64,000 nucleotides of DNA from Trichobilharzia szidati (Eukaryota > Platyhelminthes > Trematoda > Strigeidida > Schistosomatidae). A program made the translations under genes and the position numbers. Below are positions 24,601-39,600 of the stretch, in pieces (position 1 is the stretch's first letter; each line of letters starts with the position of its first letter). The notes under the pieces are model-generated. The model was not told where the DNA came from and made no database searches. It worked only from the letters and a program-made list of their open reading frames with translations. The DNA lies in contig OX235275.1 in the NCBI GenBank assembly GCA_944472155.2, positions 56,375,228 to 56,439,227 on the forward strand, given 5' to 3'.

Positions 24601-27600
24601 TCAAACATGCGCAGGATAATGACAACACCAACAATAAGGAATCTAAATCGTCAGTAGTAATTCCATACAAGAAAGGTACCTCGGAAACCTTACGCAGAAT
24701 TCTTAACAAGGGCAGGAATAAAAGTGGCACTCAAACCCACAAACTCAATTGGAAACAAGCTTTGTCAGTTAAAGGACCAATCCTGTAGAACCTTTAAAAC
24801 AAAACAATTTAGTTTATCTAATACCCTGCTGGAATGATTGTAAGGTCAAATACATAAAGTTAGAGTAGTAGAATGGCTTCAGTTAGTCAGACTAGCCGAA
24901 CAAAAAAACCTAGCAAAATCAAGATTAGTTGACCCGAATAAGATAAGAAATCTAGAGAATGGTTTTGCTATAGCACTCACTACATGCAGTTACACACAAC
25001 CATACAGCATAGGATGGGATAAGGTGATAGTTTTATAATCTAATGTAACAGGGTGGAGGGAGAGATTGATAGCGGAAACTTTGTTCAACACCTGACCCAG
25101 ATATCTGGAAAATTCTACTACCCCTACGAAAAATAGGAGAGAATAAAGAAACCTATGAAACTCAAGTTTCGAAGTCGTGTGATTACAATTGAGAATATGA
25201 TTATGAACAATACTAGATTGTGTTCGAAACTATGTCATCTAGTAAACGATACTGTTTCACTGTGTGATACATTTAATAAACAAACTAATATGGAACTACT
25301 AACCAGTTTTGCTACAAAACATGGGAGACATGAAGACAAGACAAAAAATACATAATACACGAAGTGCAGGGTAGAAGTTGCAAGCACAACACGCTAGATC
25401 TGTGCAAATGACGATTTTCAGAAATGGTGTATATAATTGCCCTAGATGTGTGTGTGTATCAAATCATAGATAAACATTCTGTTACCAAGTTTCATGTCTT
25501 CTACGGTTACAGTAGAACTTTGTACAGGGTTGCATCAATTCGAGGTTGCCACATTTCAAAAAGGGCATAGAAAAGCAAAGGGACAGAATTCGAATGATGC
25601 TGGAAAAGACAGATAAGAGTGTGATACAGAGAAAAGCGTACTGATGGGGAGAAACAGCTGTCCAGTACTCCCAGCTGGTTTTCTAGTGGTTCTCTAACCA
25701 TTGTCAGTTCATGATGAAACTCTGAAACCAATCAAATCCCTGTAAACCAAAACTTGAACATTAATCTGATGCTCACTAGCCACTGGCCCTATTCAGGTAG
25801 GTAGTTACCTGGGTTCCAGCGGGAATTTGTGACCAGTAGGGTACAGCAGATCGGGTAGGAGGACAAATACTCGCCACCGATGACATTCGCTAGTGGCCGT
25901 GCTATATCGTGAATTGGCAGAAGTTAGAATGCATGGCTTGGTCATCGGGTCAGATCCCACAGTGGCTTAATGGTCTACGAGCTAGCCTCGTGACTGGAAG
26001 GTCCTAGGTTGGAGCCCCGGTGGGTGGTTACTGATGATGGGTCCTAAGCCGGGCTGATGAAGCAGCTGTCCAGTGCTCCCAGGTGTTCCAATGGTTCTCT
26101 TAACAATGTCAGCTCATGATGAAATCCCAAGTAAAGAACATTGTAACATTGGAAAGTAACAAAGAGCAAATACATCTGCACAATTTCGGGAAGTAGTCCT
26201 AAGTGTCTGATTAGACATGTAACTGACTGACTGAATGGGTTCCAACATAGAAGACTGCAAAGAAGTGGAGCAATTGAAGTTGTCACACTGCATGTAGCAG
26301 AAATAGGAGGGAGAATCAATAGCAGCAAAGAAAAACATGACGGTCTAATGGACATAGGCGAATCAAAAAGAGTGAACACGTCTGCATCACCGTGAACGCT
26401 TTGTACCATATATCCCGAAAACCCTAGCCAGACAGTCTACACCTTTCTGCATGATTTAAACCAACAGTCAAAGTCTTCATGGATGATGGGTAGTTTTGGT
26501 TTGATCACCTTTAACCCTATTCCAACCCAATCCTATGTCAGCTAACATTAATCGTCCAGAAAGCCTGGGGCTCAGTGTAAGCAACATACGTTTCAGTCAT
26601 CTTAATCAATGTAGCTTCACAACGTTATCGGTTGATTTACCCTCCTTGGCAAGGAGGGTATTAGACATCTGACATAACAATAACATATATATGCATACAT
26701 ATCAGACAAGGGTGCTTATTATCACCAATGATATTCCTAATTGTGGTGGACTGGATTATGCGTCAGACAGTGGGAAACGAGAAGACAAGGATATCCTGGA
26801 CCAACGTGAAGAACCTAGAAGACCTGGATTTCGCAGATGATTCCTGTTTGATGGCACACAAAATCGAAGACTTACAAGCGAAAACCGAGAAACTGTTCGA
26901 AGAAGCAGCCAGAGAAGACAGGACTCCAGGTGAACATAGACAAGACGGAGGTTATGAAAATAACCAACCAACAACAGCAGCAGCAGCAACATCCAGCGCC
27001 AATCACCATCAACGGAAGGGATTTGAAAGAGGTTACTTCATTCATTTATCTAGGGAGCATTGTCTCAACTACAGGAGGAACGAACGAGGATGTCAAATCG
27101 AGAATCGGGAGGGCGAGAAACACATTCATCAACCTGAAACCAATCTAGAAATCTTCGTCACTCAGCATCAACAACTGTCTTCGCTCTATACTACTGAAGA
27201 TCAGATGGCCGGAAAAAATCACCAACAAGAAACTGTGGGAACAAACAAAACAAGAACCAATCGCTCAACAAATATGCAGGAGAAAGTGGAGATGGATTGG
27301 ACACTCGTTGAGGAGGCCACTAAGTGACATCGCGCGTCAGGCCATAGCTGGAGTGGAACTCGAAAGGGAGGCGGTGAGTGGGACGTCCAAGGGTGACATG
27401 GAGGAGATCGTGTGAAGAGGAGTTGAAGCAGTATGGACTAACATGGATGCAAGTGAAAAGTACAGCAAAAGACAGAAGCAAGTGGAGACGTGTAGTTGAA
27501 GCCCACTGGGAACCCAAGGGAACAATAATAATATCATTTACTTACCTAGTCAATTCATTCGATGAAATATCAAGACGACTTAAATTAGGCAGACATTTAG

Positions 27601-30600
27601 GTATTCCTTCAGGCAACTGCTTGATACAATTTCTGGCTAAATCTAAGACAGTGATTGAAGATCCTTGTAGACAGGTTAAATCAACTGTTGTGATACGATT
27701 ATCACTTAGATGAAGTTCCTGTATAGGTAGGTAAATCAGTAAAACAGGGAAACACAATTACTGTTTATACATAGAGAGAGAGCGAGAATAATACCACATT
27801 ATAACTCTGTTAAATACTTCTAGAGTTAACAACATATAGTATATGAATTAAGCCTGTTATTCGATTGATACATCAACTCAAAAAGTGGATTATGAACAAC
27901 TAGGATAAATTCAAATTGGTGTTCATAACCTCTGCTAGGTGAATCGTATTCACTGACTTCTTCATACAACGGGGGAGGGAAGGGGGAAAGGGAATACGAC
28001 GCTTATAACCGGACTGGTGGTGGACATACAGGTCTACGTCCAGGGGAGCTTGAAAAACCTGATTCCTAACCTATGGTGTACATGGTGGCTACAGAATCCG
28101 AAAGGACTGAATGGTGTATGAACCTATTTTGTCATCATAAACGTAAATCTTGACGCTACTGCACTGCCTTGTGGATCAAGCTTCAATTCTCATAAGATAA
28201 CCGTCTGCTTCGGCCTAGGCACCTGTAAAGTATCACAGCCCTTGTACAAACTATGAGACTTTGTGTGACACATTTCTAGGTGCCCATTATATATCTAGTT
28301 TGTGTCTTGATTTTGACGTGATGTTCAAATTTTACCGAAACAGCCTAATATTACTCTTATTTTAAACTACAACACTAAGAGGTTAATATATGTGTGCATA
28401 TATAGATAACATATATCAGTTAATAAAAACACAGATCACACACACACCCGACCAAAAAGGATCATATATCGCTATATAGTTGGAGGCAATACGAAGGAAG
28501 GAAGCACTGGCAAAGTTCAACAACAGCATCCCAGGAGTGCGAACGCACGAGTGACCTTTAGCTGACCAATCATAAAAATGAGGAATGTTTGCTCAGAAAC
28601 TGATGTATATTGACAATAAAATGCTTGGAAACGCATTAAACAGGTTATCTTTCTCTGACATGGCTTAGTTGTAACGAGGCGTATCAGTTGCTAAGTTATA
28701 CTAGTTTATGTACATGTATTCACCGAGATGACTACAGATAAACTGTTTTTGTGAATCGTTCATCTGTCTTCTCCATTTGCGTAGTCTTCTTTAAAAGCCT
28801 TCGGTTGAATTACTATGGTTTCCAGTAGGACGATCGACGACTACTTACCAGGAAAATGTGGATAAGGAAACAAATTAAAATAAATGTCATCAGCTCTAAA
28901 TCTATCCCTAATCGTAACCATAAGCTTAACCCTGACCCTAACACTAAACCTGACCTCAATCACAACCCTTACTCAAATCGTAATTCTAACCCTAATGCTA
29001 ATTATAACCCTGATCCTATCCCTAACCCCAATACTTACCTTAACCCTAATCCTAACCCTAACGAGCTATTAACACAATGTCCAAACAGTACTTAAAAACG
29101 TAATCTGGGTGAAATTTGCTCCTAAGTTGGTGAATAGCGTTGATATTTCAACTATGATAATGACAGATGCCGTCAGCCAACGACTAGCATGCCCTCAACG
29201 TCATTGGAGCGTTCATACTCCTGGGACGCTATTGTTGAACTTAGCCGTTCTGTGAAACTAAAGTATCACTTAAGCCACCGGGCTATACACGCTATAGCAG
29301 ACATGCACGCCTTATTACTGAGTAGTTAATTTGTCCTGACGCGAAGAGGAAAATCAGAAGACCACCACCACGTTCACGACGATACGTGGATTTCCCGACA
29401 AGGAAAATTAACTGTCACACAAGAGTGTGAGTGGGAAGTACCAAGATGTACGAAAGGTGTGAAAGAGTAAATCAACTGTACAATACAACAGTATATATGA
29501 AAATGACTAATATACGTGAACCAATAAGATAGACAGTAGTAGTTTTTCTTACCACCATTGGATTCTGATTGGTTGTAATGTCATGTGACAAAAAGGTCAT
29601 ACATTGATTATTTACTTAATGGACAGACAAAACATATTGTGAGTTAAAATGGAATAAAGATCAATATACACACAGTAAAATATATCAGACTGTCAAAACG
29701 AAGCAGACATCATGTGACTACATTTCACCTTCTGAGATCCAAAGCCGTATCATCCAATGCTTCAGTCAGAAATGTTACCATTGTGCTATGCGAACTGGCG
29801 ATTGACCCCTGTATAGCACTGTACATTAGGTACTTTGATTGGACACTAGTTAGTAACTGGCATCATGTGTCTAGTCCTTTGTTTAGTGCAGACTGAATTC
29901 TATCAGTCACGGGTTCGAGTCTTAGGAGAGGCATGAGTTCCAACAAGATTACAGGTACTCCTTGATGACTTGTGAGTACCAAAAACCACGAAACCCAGGT
30001 TAGGCAAGGTTTCCTGAGGATTGTCTTCAACTATCTAGTAACAGAATGCGCTGTGATGTTGAGTCACCTAGCATGGTGGCCACATTGCAAAATTGACTGA
30101 TAGAATTCAGCCTGTACCACACAAGGGACTACTTGCATGATACTAGTTACTAACCAGTGCCCAGCCAAAGGTCATATATATAATGTCAACGAGAGGTTCC
30201 TTATCATTAATAGTGGATACAATCATAGATGAATCTACGAGAACAACCAGTCAGTGCTTACGTAGTTCACTAAATGAGAGATAAATATTTCATACACGGA
30301 GTATTCTCAATGCTGACTATCACATTAAATTTAGCACTGAATATGTACTCTAGTAGGAAAACGAGATAAAAGATTCGCAATTAAATCAAACACCTCAGAA
30401 GCCAAAAAAGTTCACCTGAGCTAAAAATCTTCCCGCTATCTTAGTATAGAATAGGTATTACAAAAAGTAATCAGATTAAAGAACCATTGAACATGAGGAG
30501 GGAGTACTGACTACAGCTGTTTCCTCCTTGTCTGAAACTCTTCGACAGTACGCACCCATGACACCACAACTAGGGGTCGAAATGAAGTCAGTTCGTGATC

Positions 30601-33600
30601 AGATTTGATAATCAGTCAAATCTCCACCAACTAACACTTGAAAATTGATCCACTACTCAGTAGCGATTGACTGTAGAATGAAGCTGCTTGTAAAGTTCTG
30701 ATGGGAAGCCTCAACCATTGGTGTTCGCCAAGTTGAGCGTGAGGACAAATACTCACCAATGGATTTCACTGGTGATCACGCTGCAGATCGCAAATCGGAG
30801 CTGATGGGTCATTTTATTCCGTCTCTTCGGCTGAATGATCGATGGGATCACATTGTAACCAAAAGATTCTAGGCTTAATCTTTCGAGGGGTCATAGGTGC
30901 GATCTTCTAAAGAGTCCTACTCAAGGACGAAACCGGTGTCAAAGTATCCCGTTTGTTCTCAAAGGTTCCCAGCTAAGCAACACCCTGAAAAGTAACATAG
31001 TACTACTCACTTTCAATTCATTTAGACCAGCAACATCTGGAAGGCGTGTTAAACGATTCATTTCAACATGTAGAACTGATAACTGGAATTTAGAACGATT
31101 ATTTGATGGACCTTTGTCTAAAATGAGCTCTTCTATCTGATTTGATGATAAATCTAAGATTTTCAACACTGAAATATAAACAAAAGAATAACATCAAATG
31201 AATACATAGATTAGCGTTGTAAGAGTGGTAAATATATATAGGTACAATCTTATAGAATAAAACATACAACAATTGTAAGTAAACTTAAACGATTCATGTC
31301 GATACACTGTTTCATATTTATAAAGAAATATTATTTAAAACAATTAGTTCTCTTTATGAATTTAGACAAAGCAATAAGAAGACTTAATTTGTCTGAATCG
31401 TGGGTGTAATGTATTTGCTCAGTTTCTGCCCTGTTCGGTACAAAAGAGCCCTAGTGAGTGAGATGCTTCTTCAGTAGAATCCAACGAATAAATGCACTGA
31501 AGACACATTTGATGAGGAAGAAAGAAAGTTGACACAAACTCTGGTTGATGATAGTTATCTAGACAAGTTCCTCAGGAGATATAAAGTAGTTAGAACGTCA
31601 AGACCCATTCTTCAACTCACCGCTAAGAAAGATGTGTACATCAAACTACCCTATATAGGGCATCACAGCAGCTTGATAACTAGACAAAGATTGAACGCTG
31701 CCGTTAAAAAAGACTTTTTATGCAACTGATATCATAATAATTGAGAATGTGAAGCCAATATAATCTATCTAAGCCCTTTGAACATGAGAAAAATGATGTT
31801 ACATCCCACTGTATTTACCAATTTGAATGTACGTGTGGACACACATATATATGGAGGACTCATCAATCTCTGTAAGCAAGGGCTGGCTTTAGAAGTAAAT
31901 AGAATCCCTAGAATCCAGTGTCTAGGGTATATCCTAAAGTTTGTTGAAGCCTTAGTTGGCAATTAGAAAGTTTAAACTACCTTTATGCGATCAAAGCAAC
32001 ACTTTTAACCTAGCTTGGTAAAATTTGTTTTTATGATACTCGCGTAGATGTACTCTACCCTTAACTCTATTAATCTCTTATATATATTACTATGATAGGT
32101 CCGTGGAGTGTGGTCAGATTGTTGGAACTGTGTTGCGCAAATAAACAATACACGATTCAGATAGATAAATTACGTCTTCTTATTGCTTTGTCTAAAAAGA
32201 AATAAATCGTCATAATGCCTCTATTCCACACAGTACAGTTGACAAAGTATATAGTTCTCAGCATGCTATACTACAATACTGCATTCCTCTTTATATTACA
32301 TGATGAGGGGAAAAATAATTAACAGAAACATTCGGATTCATAATGTTGTCAGTGCAAATATAAATTTAAGAGAGAGAAGAATTCTATAGTATTTGGGAAG
32401 AACATTCTTCGCAGTGTTCTCCAGTCGTCCACTGTTCTTTAAAACACATGAAAGACAAGATCTCGCAAATGACCACTTCTGTGTGTATATATCAGTTCAC
32501 CCGATCTTGAGGATCCATGTCTATCGGTCGTTCGACGTGTATCTTATCTGAAAGGGTTCGAGATCACTATCCCTAGTAGTTGTAGAAAGGTATCAGTGAC
32601 TCTATAAAGGGAGCGATAATTGAACACCTTCTCAACACTAGTCATTCGACTACCTCAACAAACTCATCCCTCAAAGTAAACTAAACTACTGCCAAAGACA
32701 ATACACTTTCAACCCCTTAACAGTGTTAAAGCTCTGACCAATCAGATAGAGAAAATTGAAGTTCTGCATACAAAAGCGAGGTATTCAACCCTTTTTACTA
32801 CCATGGTAACAACCTTATTTTTGTTTCCCACCAACTTGATTTACATCTCTTTGTTTTTTTTTTAACTCTGTATAACTCTAGTAATTCTGCCGAGCTTTGA
32901 CGTGATATAATATATTTTCCTTTGTTTGAATGTTCCTCCTGATTACAACTCGTTCATTGAATTATCTATCTTACTGTTTAACGCTCATACCCTTATTCAA
33001 CTGTCCTCACGTGTTAAATAATATTAACAAATATAATAATGGCCTCCAAAGCCTCAGGATGGTCGGGGGTGGGTGCCTTGCGCTGCGGGTTGGCCACCCC
33101 TCCGCACACCTCTTGAAATGCTCCCATATGACCGGGTGTCTTACATAGCCTCTCCTGAGAAAGTCCTACTCACTGCCTTCACGTGGCGGAGGTGTTTTTC
33201 ACCAAAGTGAGAGGGCGAAAGCGGATGCCCGGCGCTCTTCACCGGGTTGACTGTCCATTGGATGACAGTCTAGGGGAGATGGCTAAACCCTGATTCCAAA
33301 CCTCCAACGACTGGCGTACGAAGCTCACTGGAGCTCACCGGCAGACGTATGGACAAAGGGCTTGTTGGATGTCCTGGATGTCTGGCCCCATTCAAAAAGG
33401 CGTATGAACCGAACTCCGGTCACCGGCTGCCAATGGATAGTGGACTCCCTACTCCACTCCTACTGCCTTGTAGGTCACACTTGGTTGTGTAAAGGTTAGA
33501 GCTGCACTCTCAAACAAAAGGCCGAGCGATTATGGGGACATCATTTGTACCAAATTCCCATGAAACTTCATGAACTCTCTTACAAACGATCGCCGCGCCT

Positions 33601-36600
33601 GGGCAGCGATGATTCGAGATGTTCATGAAGCCGGCTCATCCTCCCGTAGGAGATAGCCGAAGTAAAGTAAAGTAAGTAATGGCAGCTCATCACTTTTGTT
33701 ATTATCCTCTTCCATATGTAAAAAAAATTGTACATAAATGCGATTGTACAGCTAAAGAGGAAATAGGATTCCCCCAGAAAAGAACCTCTTTGGTGACCAC
33801 TACTTGTTTTGTTGTGTTCATATTAACTCCTGGATTGGAATTATTCAGCAGAAAAAATTAAAATTAAATAAAAGTGCTGACAACGAGAAATTATTGGTGA
33901 GAAGAATGGAAGTGGTCATTTGTTTTCTGTTTCACAGTAAGTTATTAATTTCATGCCTAACACACCAAATATGCCATCTTTGAGTTGGTGCATCTAGTCG
34001 TGCATTCATAACGTCTGCTATAACTGCCTCTAGTTCTACTAGATAAGAGTCAAGGGGAGAGTTGTGAAAAAAAAACTCAGTGCTCAGAGTCTGATAAGAT
34101 GAAGTTCGCTAATTCCCTGCATGAGTTCTAGTGCCTGTTCACAATAATATTAGGGGGGACACCACTCGTCCATAGATATGCTAATTGAAGTATCCTTAAC
34201 TGAACTTAACGACTTAGGAATCGACTTGTTACCAGAGAATAGTCTAATGGACTTAGAATATGCAGATGACATAGTCCTGTTAGGGGAGGATGCTGACAAA
34301 ATGCAGAGTCTTCTGAACACCTTGAGCAGCAATCTTCGTATGTTTGACATGCGATTCGCCCCTGCTGTCAAATGTAAGATGCTGCTACAGGACTGGACCA
34401 CGTCAACTACTAGCTTAGTGATAGGGAGTGAATTGAAAGAACATGTTGACCGCTTCACCTATTTGGGAAGTTGTATCAGCACCAACGGACTGATTGGTGA
34501 CGAAATCTCAACACGGATCCAAAAAGCTCGGACTGCTTTCGCTAACTTACACCATCTCTGACGTAGGCGTGACATCCGGCTATCAACCAAGGCACGTGTG
34601 TACTGCTCAGCAGTTCTCTCCATCCTTCTCTATGGCTCTGAAACATGGCCAATACGAGTGGAAGACATGAAAAGGTTGACCGTTTTTGATCATAGATATC
34701 TACGATCTCTTTCTCACGTTAGGTGGTATAATAAGGTAAGTAATGTTGACGTTAGGCGTAGAGTGTTGGGCAAAGAGGGAAAATCAATCGACGAGGCTAT
34801 GAAGTTACATAGATTGAGATGGCTAGGTGACGTGCTGCGCATGCCTATCCATCACCTCCCCCGACGGACGGGCATTACTAGCTGATATAGGTGCAGGTTG
34901 GAAAAGAGTAAGTGGTGGCCAAACAAAAACATGGCCTCATCAATCCATGAAATCCTTGACAGTTAAACTGAGTCACGTAGGGAGATGCAGACTTCCGGGT
35001 TGGGGCCCGCCCTCGGGACTCTAAGAATCAGTGGCTGGAGACAATAGGTGACATGGCTCAAAGTCGTTGTCAATAGCTTACGCAGATGTATTCAGTCTCT
35101 GTAATCATTCATATTCCTTTCTACCATTACTCATTCTGTTTCACTCTTATACTTGTCAAAACTCTATTGGTTCTCTTCACTCATCTTCTTGTCTACGTTT
35201 GTGTGCTATTTGGAAGTGGCAACTGGAACTGCTGCACTTCGGTGCCAAGTTCTGTGTTGAATCCAGACAGACAGACTCGTCCGACCGACAGCTTCCAGGG
35301 CATTTGTAATGCAAAGTAGCCCAGAAAATATTAAGGGTGAGTAGTAAAAAAATTAGGTAAAATAGAAGAGTTGACAGACAGCAGAAGTAGAGATTGAGTG
35401 ACAGCAGACTGCCTTAACTGCCTTATGTAGAAGGTTAAACGAAACGTTTTTCAAGAAATTAACATGAGCAAAGAAATAGTGCAATGTATTTAATATACGA
35501 CTTAGTTTCAATTTCTATGCCACCTATGACAGGAGAATCATTGGAACAAATCAATTCATATTAATTGAGATTGACAATCTGACATTCGGAGAGGTTTACT
35601 TTAAGACATAATAATAATTATTTTATAGTATTAGTATGTTAAGAGGTTGGAGGCAATCGGAAACAAGCTCTAGGCTTAGGTTTTGTGTTTATTTTTATTT
35701 GATTTATTTGATTTTGATTTACAGCTTGATTCCACACCGTATTTTCAGTACAAGTATGGAACTTTCAGCATGGATATCGGTAGCCCAAATTCAGGCCGAC
35801 CATAGATATCAGGTGTGCGCCGGCAGGGGATCGAACCCCGGACCATGTGCATGGTCGGCGAGAGTCCTAACCACTGTTTGTTGGCATTCGTCAGCAAGAT
35901 ATCTGCGACCTCGAATGAACTCATGTCCTCTGGTAGATTTAAACCTGTGTCACACAGTGCTGCAGGGTGAGGGTGTCAAAACCAGTCGGGATCGGAAAAA
36001 AGCCATGCAGGCCTTCACTGCTGCACTCAGTTCTCCATTTTCTACAGTCAATGTTTCTATATAGCTTAGACACCTGGCGCGAGCGTAACCAAAGCATTTT
36101 AGATAACCTACTGCTTCCCATCGATAATGAAATCTCAAAATCAATAGCTATTTCATTGTTTAAGTTATTTTTTTTATTTCTCGCTGAGTGGTGATGCCAA
36201 TTGGGTTCGAGGCTAAGCGAGAGTGACATTACTAACTATATGTATGCAAACTTATTCAGCTGCTGAGTCCTAAGTAGAACAAAATGCATGTACTGGTTTC
36301 CACCTCCACACACACACACACACCATCAATGTGTCCGTACTAGCAGTCGGGATTTCAGCAGACATCAAGCATTTAGGCTCAATAAACATAAACAGCAGGG
36401 TATTCTGTGTCTGACTGTATTATATCCTATCAAATCACATATTTCATACCACAAATTGGCATAAGTTGGAATTTATGGAGCATTAGATCGGGTCCAGGTG
36501 GCCGAATAGTCTACGAGCTCGCCTCGTAACCGGAGGTAGGCCCCGGATTCGAACGTCAGTGGGTGCGTGCTGATGAAGAGTCCCAAAATGGGGCGAAAAC

Positions 36601-39600
36601 AGCTGCCCAAAGCTTCCAGGTTTTCCAATGGTTTTCTAACTGATATCAGCTCGTGACCAATCCTGCAAAACAAATGATTAAATCGATGCGATTTCTCATA
36701 TTAGAACAGAAAAACCCTACCTTTTTTTCTTTAACTCTTTGAAACACATCAAATATTTGTTTTTGGTGTAAAATCAAAGCGACATTAAAGTTTTCTATCG
36801 ATTCACATATCGATTAGAATAAATGATAATGATTAGTCATCAAAACACATACACACACAGATAAATGTGAGATGTAAACAGACAAAATCTATGTGAACAC
36901 TGTAGGCTTATGGTGAATTCAGTTTTTACCTTGTTCATAATGCACCGAAACCAGTATAGAGTTTATGAATTATGGTTTATACACTAATCTGACATGATTT
37001 ACATTCTATAACCCCGGTGATTTACTTTGACGAATATCCTGATTCACTGGTAGAGTGCTCACTGGCTAAGAGGTGGGAGGGAGGTGTCTAGGACAGTGTA
37101 CTCTTATGCCTCAGTCAACTGGTTAACCAGAAGTCAGCCTGGAACTGAAGGAACACTGTGCATTAGGCTGGCAACCCTAGCCCGGAAAAAATAACACTGC
37201 TACCGGAACTGCAGAGCTGGAAGACCTATGTCCCACTCGGAACACAAGGAATGAAAGAAACAAAAGCAGAACAAATAGTCCATCTTCGCTAGCCCGAAAA
37301 GCTCAGTGGTAACGTTTCTGACTGTAGTACTGGATGACCCTGGGGTTCGAATCCCAGAGGAATATGACGACTTCCTTGAAGATTACAGATACGCCTGGCT
37401 GACTGGTAAATGCCAAAAAGCACAAAGTGTATATCTGTCATGAATTCAGTGTGCAGCGGAATGGCGACTATATCGCATACTTAAGTGACAGAATTCAGTC
37501 TATGCATAGCATTGGTTACAGCCTAGTGACGAATCAAAACTTTGGACTTTATTATTGCAACACACTGAGTGATTTTGTTTACAACCTTAAAAGCAGTCAT
37601 ACACTTTGCTGTTATTACGCACTTTTACCACTCTTTGTGTAGGCTAGACTCTCATAAGATGATATAAGTATTGAATTTAGAGCAAATCAAGGTTATTTTC
37701 AAACCTTTACATATTTAACATCACTGTCGAGTGTTTCGCTTGTTCATGATAATGGTCCGCCTTCTATTCTTATTTTCTAATGTCTCTGATATTCCCATTG
37801 TCATGTTTGGGGTTGTTATGATGAGAGTCGTTTTCGGAAGCGTATAAGGTTCGTATGATTCACGATATTCAGAGTCATATTGTAACGACAGAAGACAAGG
37901 GCCAGGCAACAGATAGTTTATTGGAGAAATCAACAGATATTTATAGATTTTCATGTACATTATTATCAGCGTTATTGTTAGCAGAGAAGCAACGTCTTCT
38001 GATTGGTTGCTCTCTTGCTGAAAATTATTCTGTACTTCTTGTGACCGTTTCTGAGAAAGTTAAGCCATATATCCGCGAATCGTATCTGCACACGTTAAGT
38101 CTGCTGTGCTTGGTTGTTGAGTTCCTCAAGGTTAGGCTTTGTTCCTGTTTTTTCTTATGACCCTGATTCGGGACGTGTAACATTGACGTAAATTGCTGTC
38201 TACAATTTCTGGCTTGCAGCTATCACCCCAACATTAACAGTCAAAATCAATTATTCCGCTTCGTGTTACGTAACATCACCACTTTTGTTCACTTTGTGGA
38301 CCTTTATCAGCTTTGACCTACTGTGTGAAGGATGGTTACACTACCCGGCTGGAGGCTGTTCAAATCACAGTGCCTGGAGCTAGGTTCGGACCCATGACCT
38401 ACTGGTTGGAAGTAGACCGTCTTGACTAATGATCCACAACTCTACCACAAACTGTGAAGTACTTGATATATGAATTGTGATTTACGTCTAGCGACTGTTA
38501 ATTTAAGTATTTAAAGGTAGTTAAAGTGTGGTGACAGCTGACTGCAAACCAAAATTATAGACAACAATTTACATCAATGTTCACGTCCGGAATCGGGGTC
38601 ATGAGACAAAAACAATAAAAAAGCTTAACCTTGAGGAACCCAACAACCAATCACAGCACACGTAAAGTGTGCAAATACGATTCGAAGATATATGGCTTAA
38701 CTTTCTGAGAAACGGTCACAAGCGGTACAGAATAATCTTCAGCAAGAGAGCAACCAATCAGAAGACGTTGCTTCTCTGCTAACAATAACGCTAATAATAA
38801 TGTACATAAAAATCTATAAATATCTGTTGACTTTCTCAATAAACGATATGTTGGCTGGTCTTTGTCTTGTGTCGTTACAGAAGTACCGTTTGGTTGACAA
38901 AATTGAACTGTTGTGTTCTCTGAGGTGAACTTTTTAACTGCAAAGCCTTTCATAGTTTTTCTAATCAATATCTCCAGTGCTGACTTCAATAATGAGGTGG
39001 ACTTTTAGATTTCTCTGTGATGAATATTCTTTAGGAGGGCGGTGAAAGCTTCTGAATTAAAACATCCAGTTCAGAGAAAACAAAAAACAACTACACCAAT
39101 ACCATACACCTGAGCTAGAAATCCTCTTCGTCATTTCACTGTCAGTCCGGTAATTTCCCATGGAAACTACTCTCTGCCAACTTTCAGAGAGGTTGGCGGG
39201 CTCAGTACGATTTAAAAAACAACTAAATTAGGTCGAGGAATTTAGAGATGATAAGGCTTAATTGTTACTTCGCAGAAAAAACAAGCATTCGCAACCGCCT
39301 TGCTTTAATTTCCGTTTTTTATTGCTGAACATTCAGACAAAAGTAATAAATACTACTTTTTTTTAAAAACTCACGAAAATACTTACTGGACCATTCTGTT
39401 ATTCTTTAACGAGGTCGCCTCATAACCTGAAAGTTTTGGGTTCCATCCCTTGTGGTTGGTGTCGCGGATGAGGAGTCACAAATTAGGACGAAATATTTAT
39501 TCAGTGGTTCTGCAACTGAATTCAGTTAATGATCTAACTTGAGAGCAATCAAATCCCTGCAAGCCAATACCTGAAAATTGTTCTTTAACAGGATTTCATC

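Noticed and set aside
28856..29095. An open frame of NPNPNPN-type repeats.
   Set aside because: It is a by-product of the degenerate CCCTAA array; another frame of the same array is equally long.
35086..35319. Short hydrophobic frames that look like membrane peptides.
   Set aside because: They lie in the pyrimidine-rich LINE B 3' end; no start context, no splice link.
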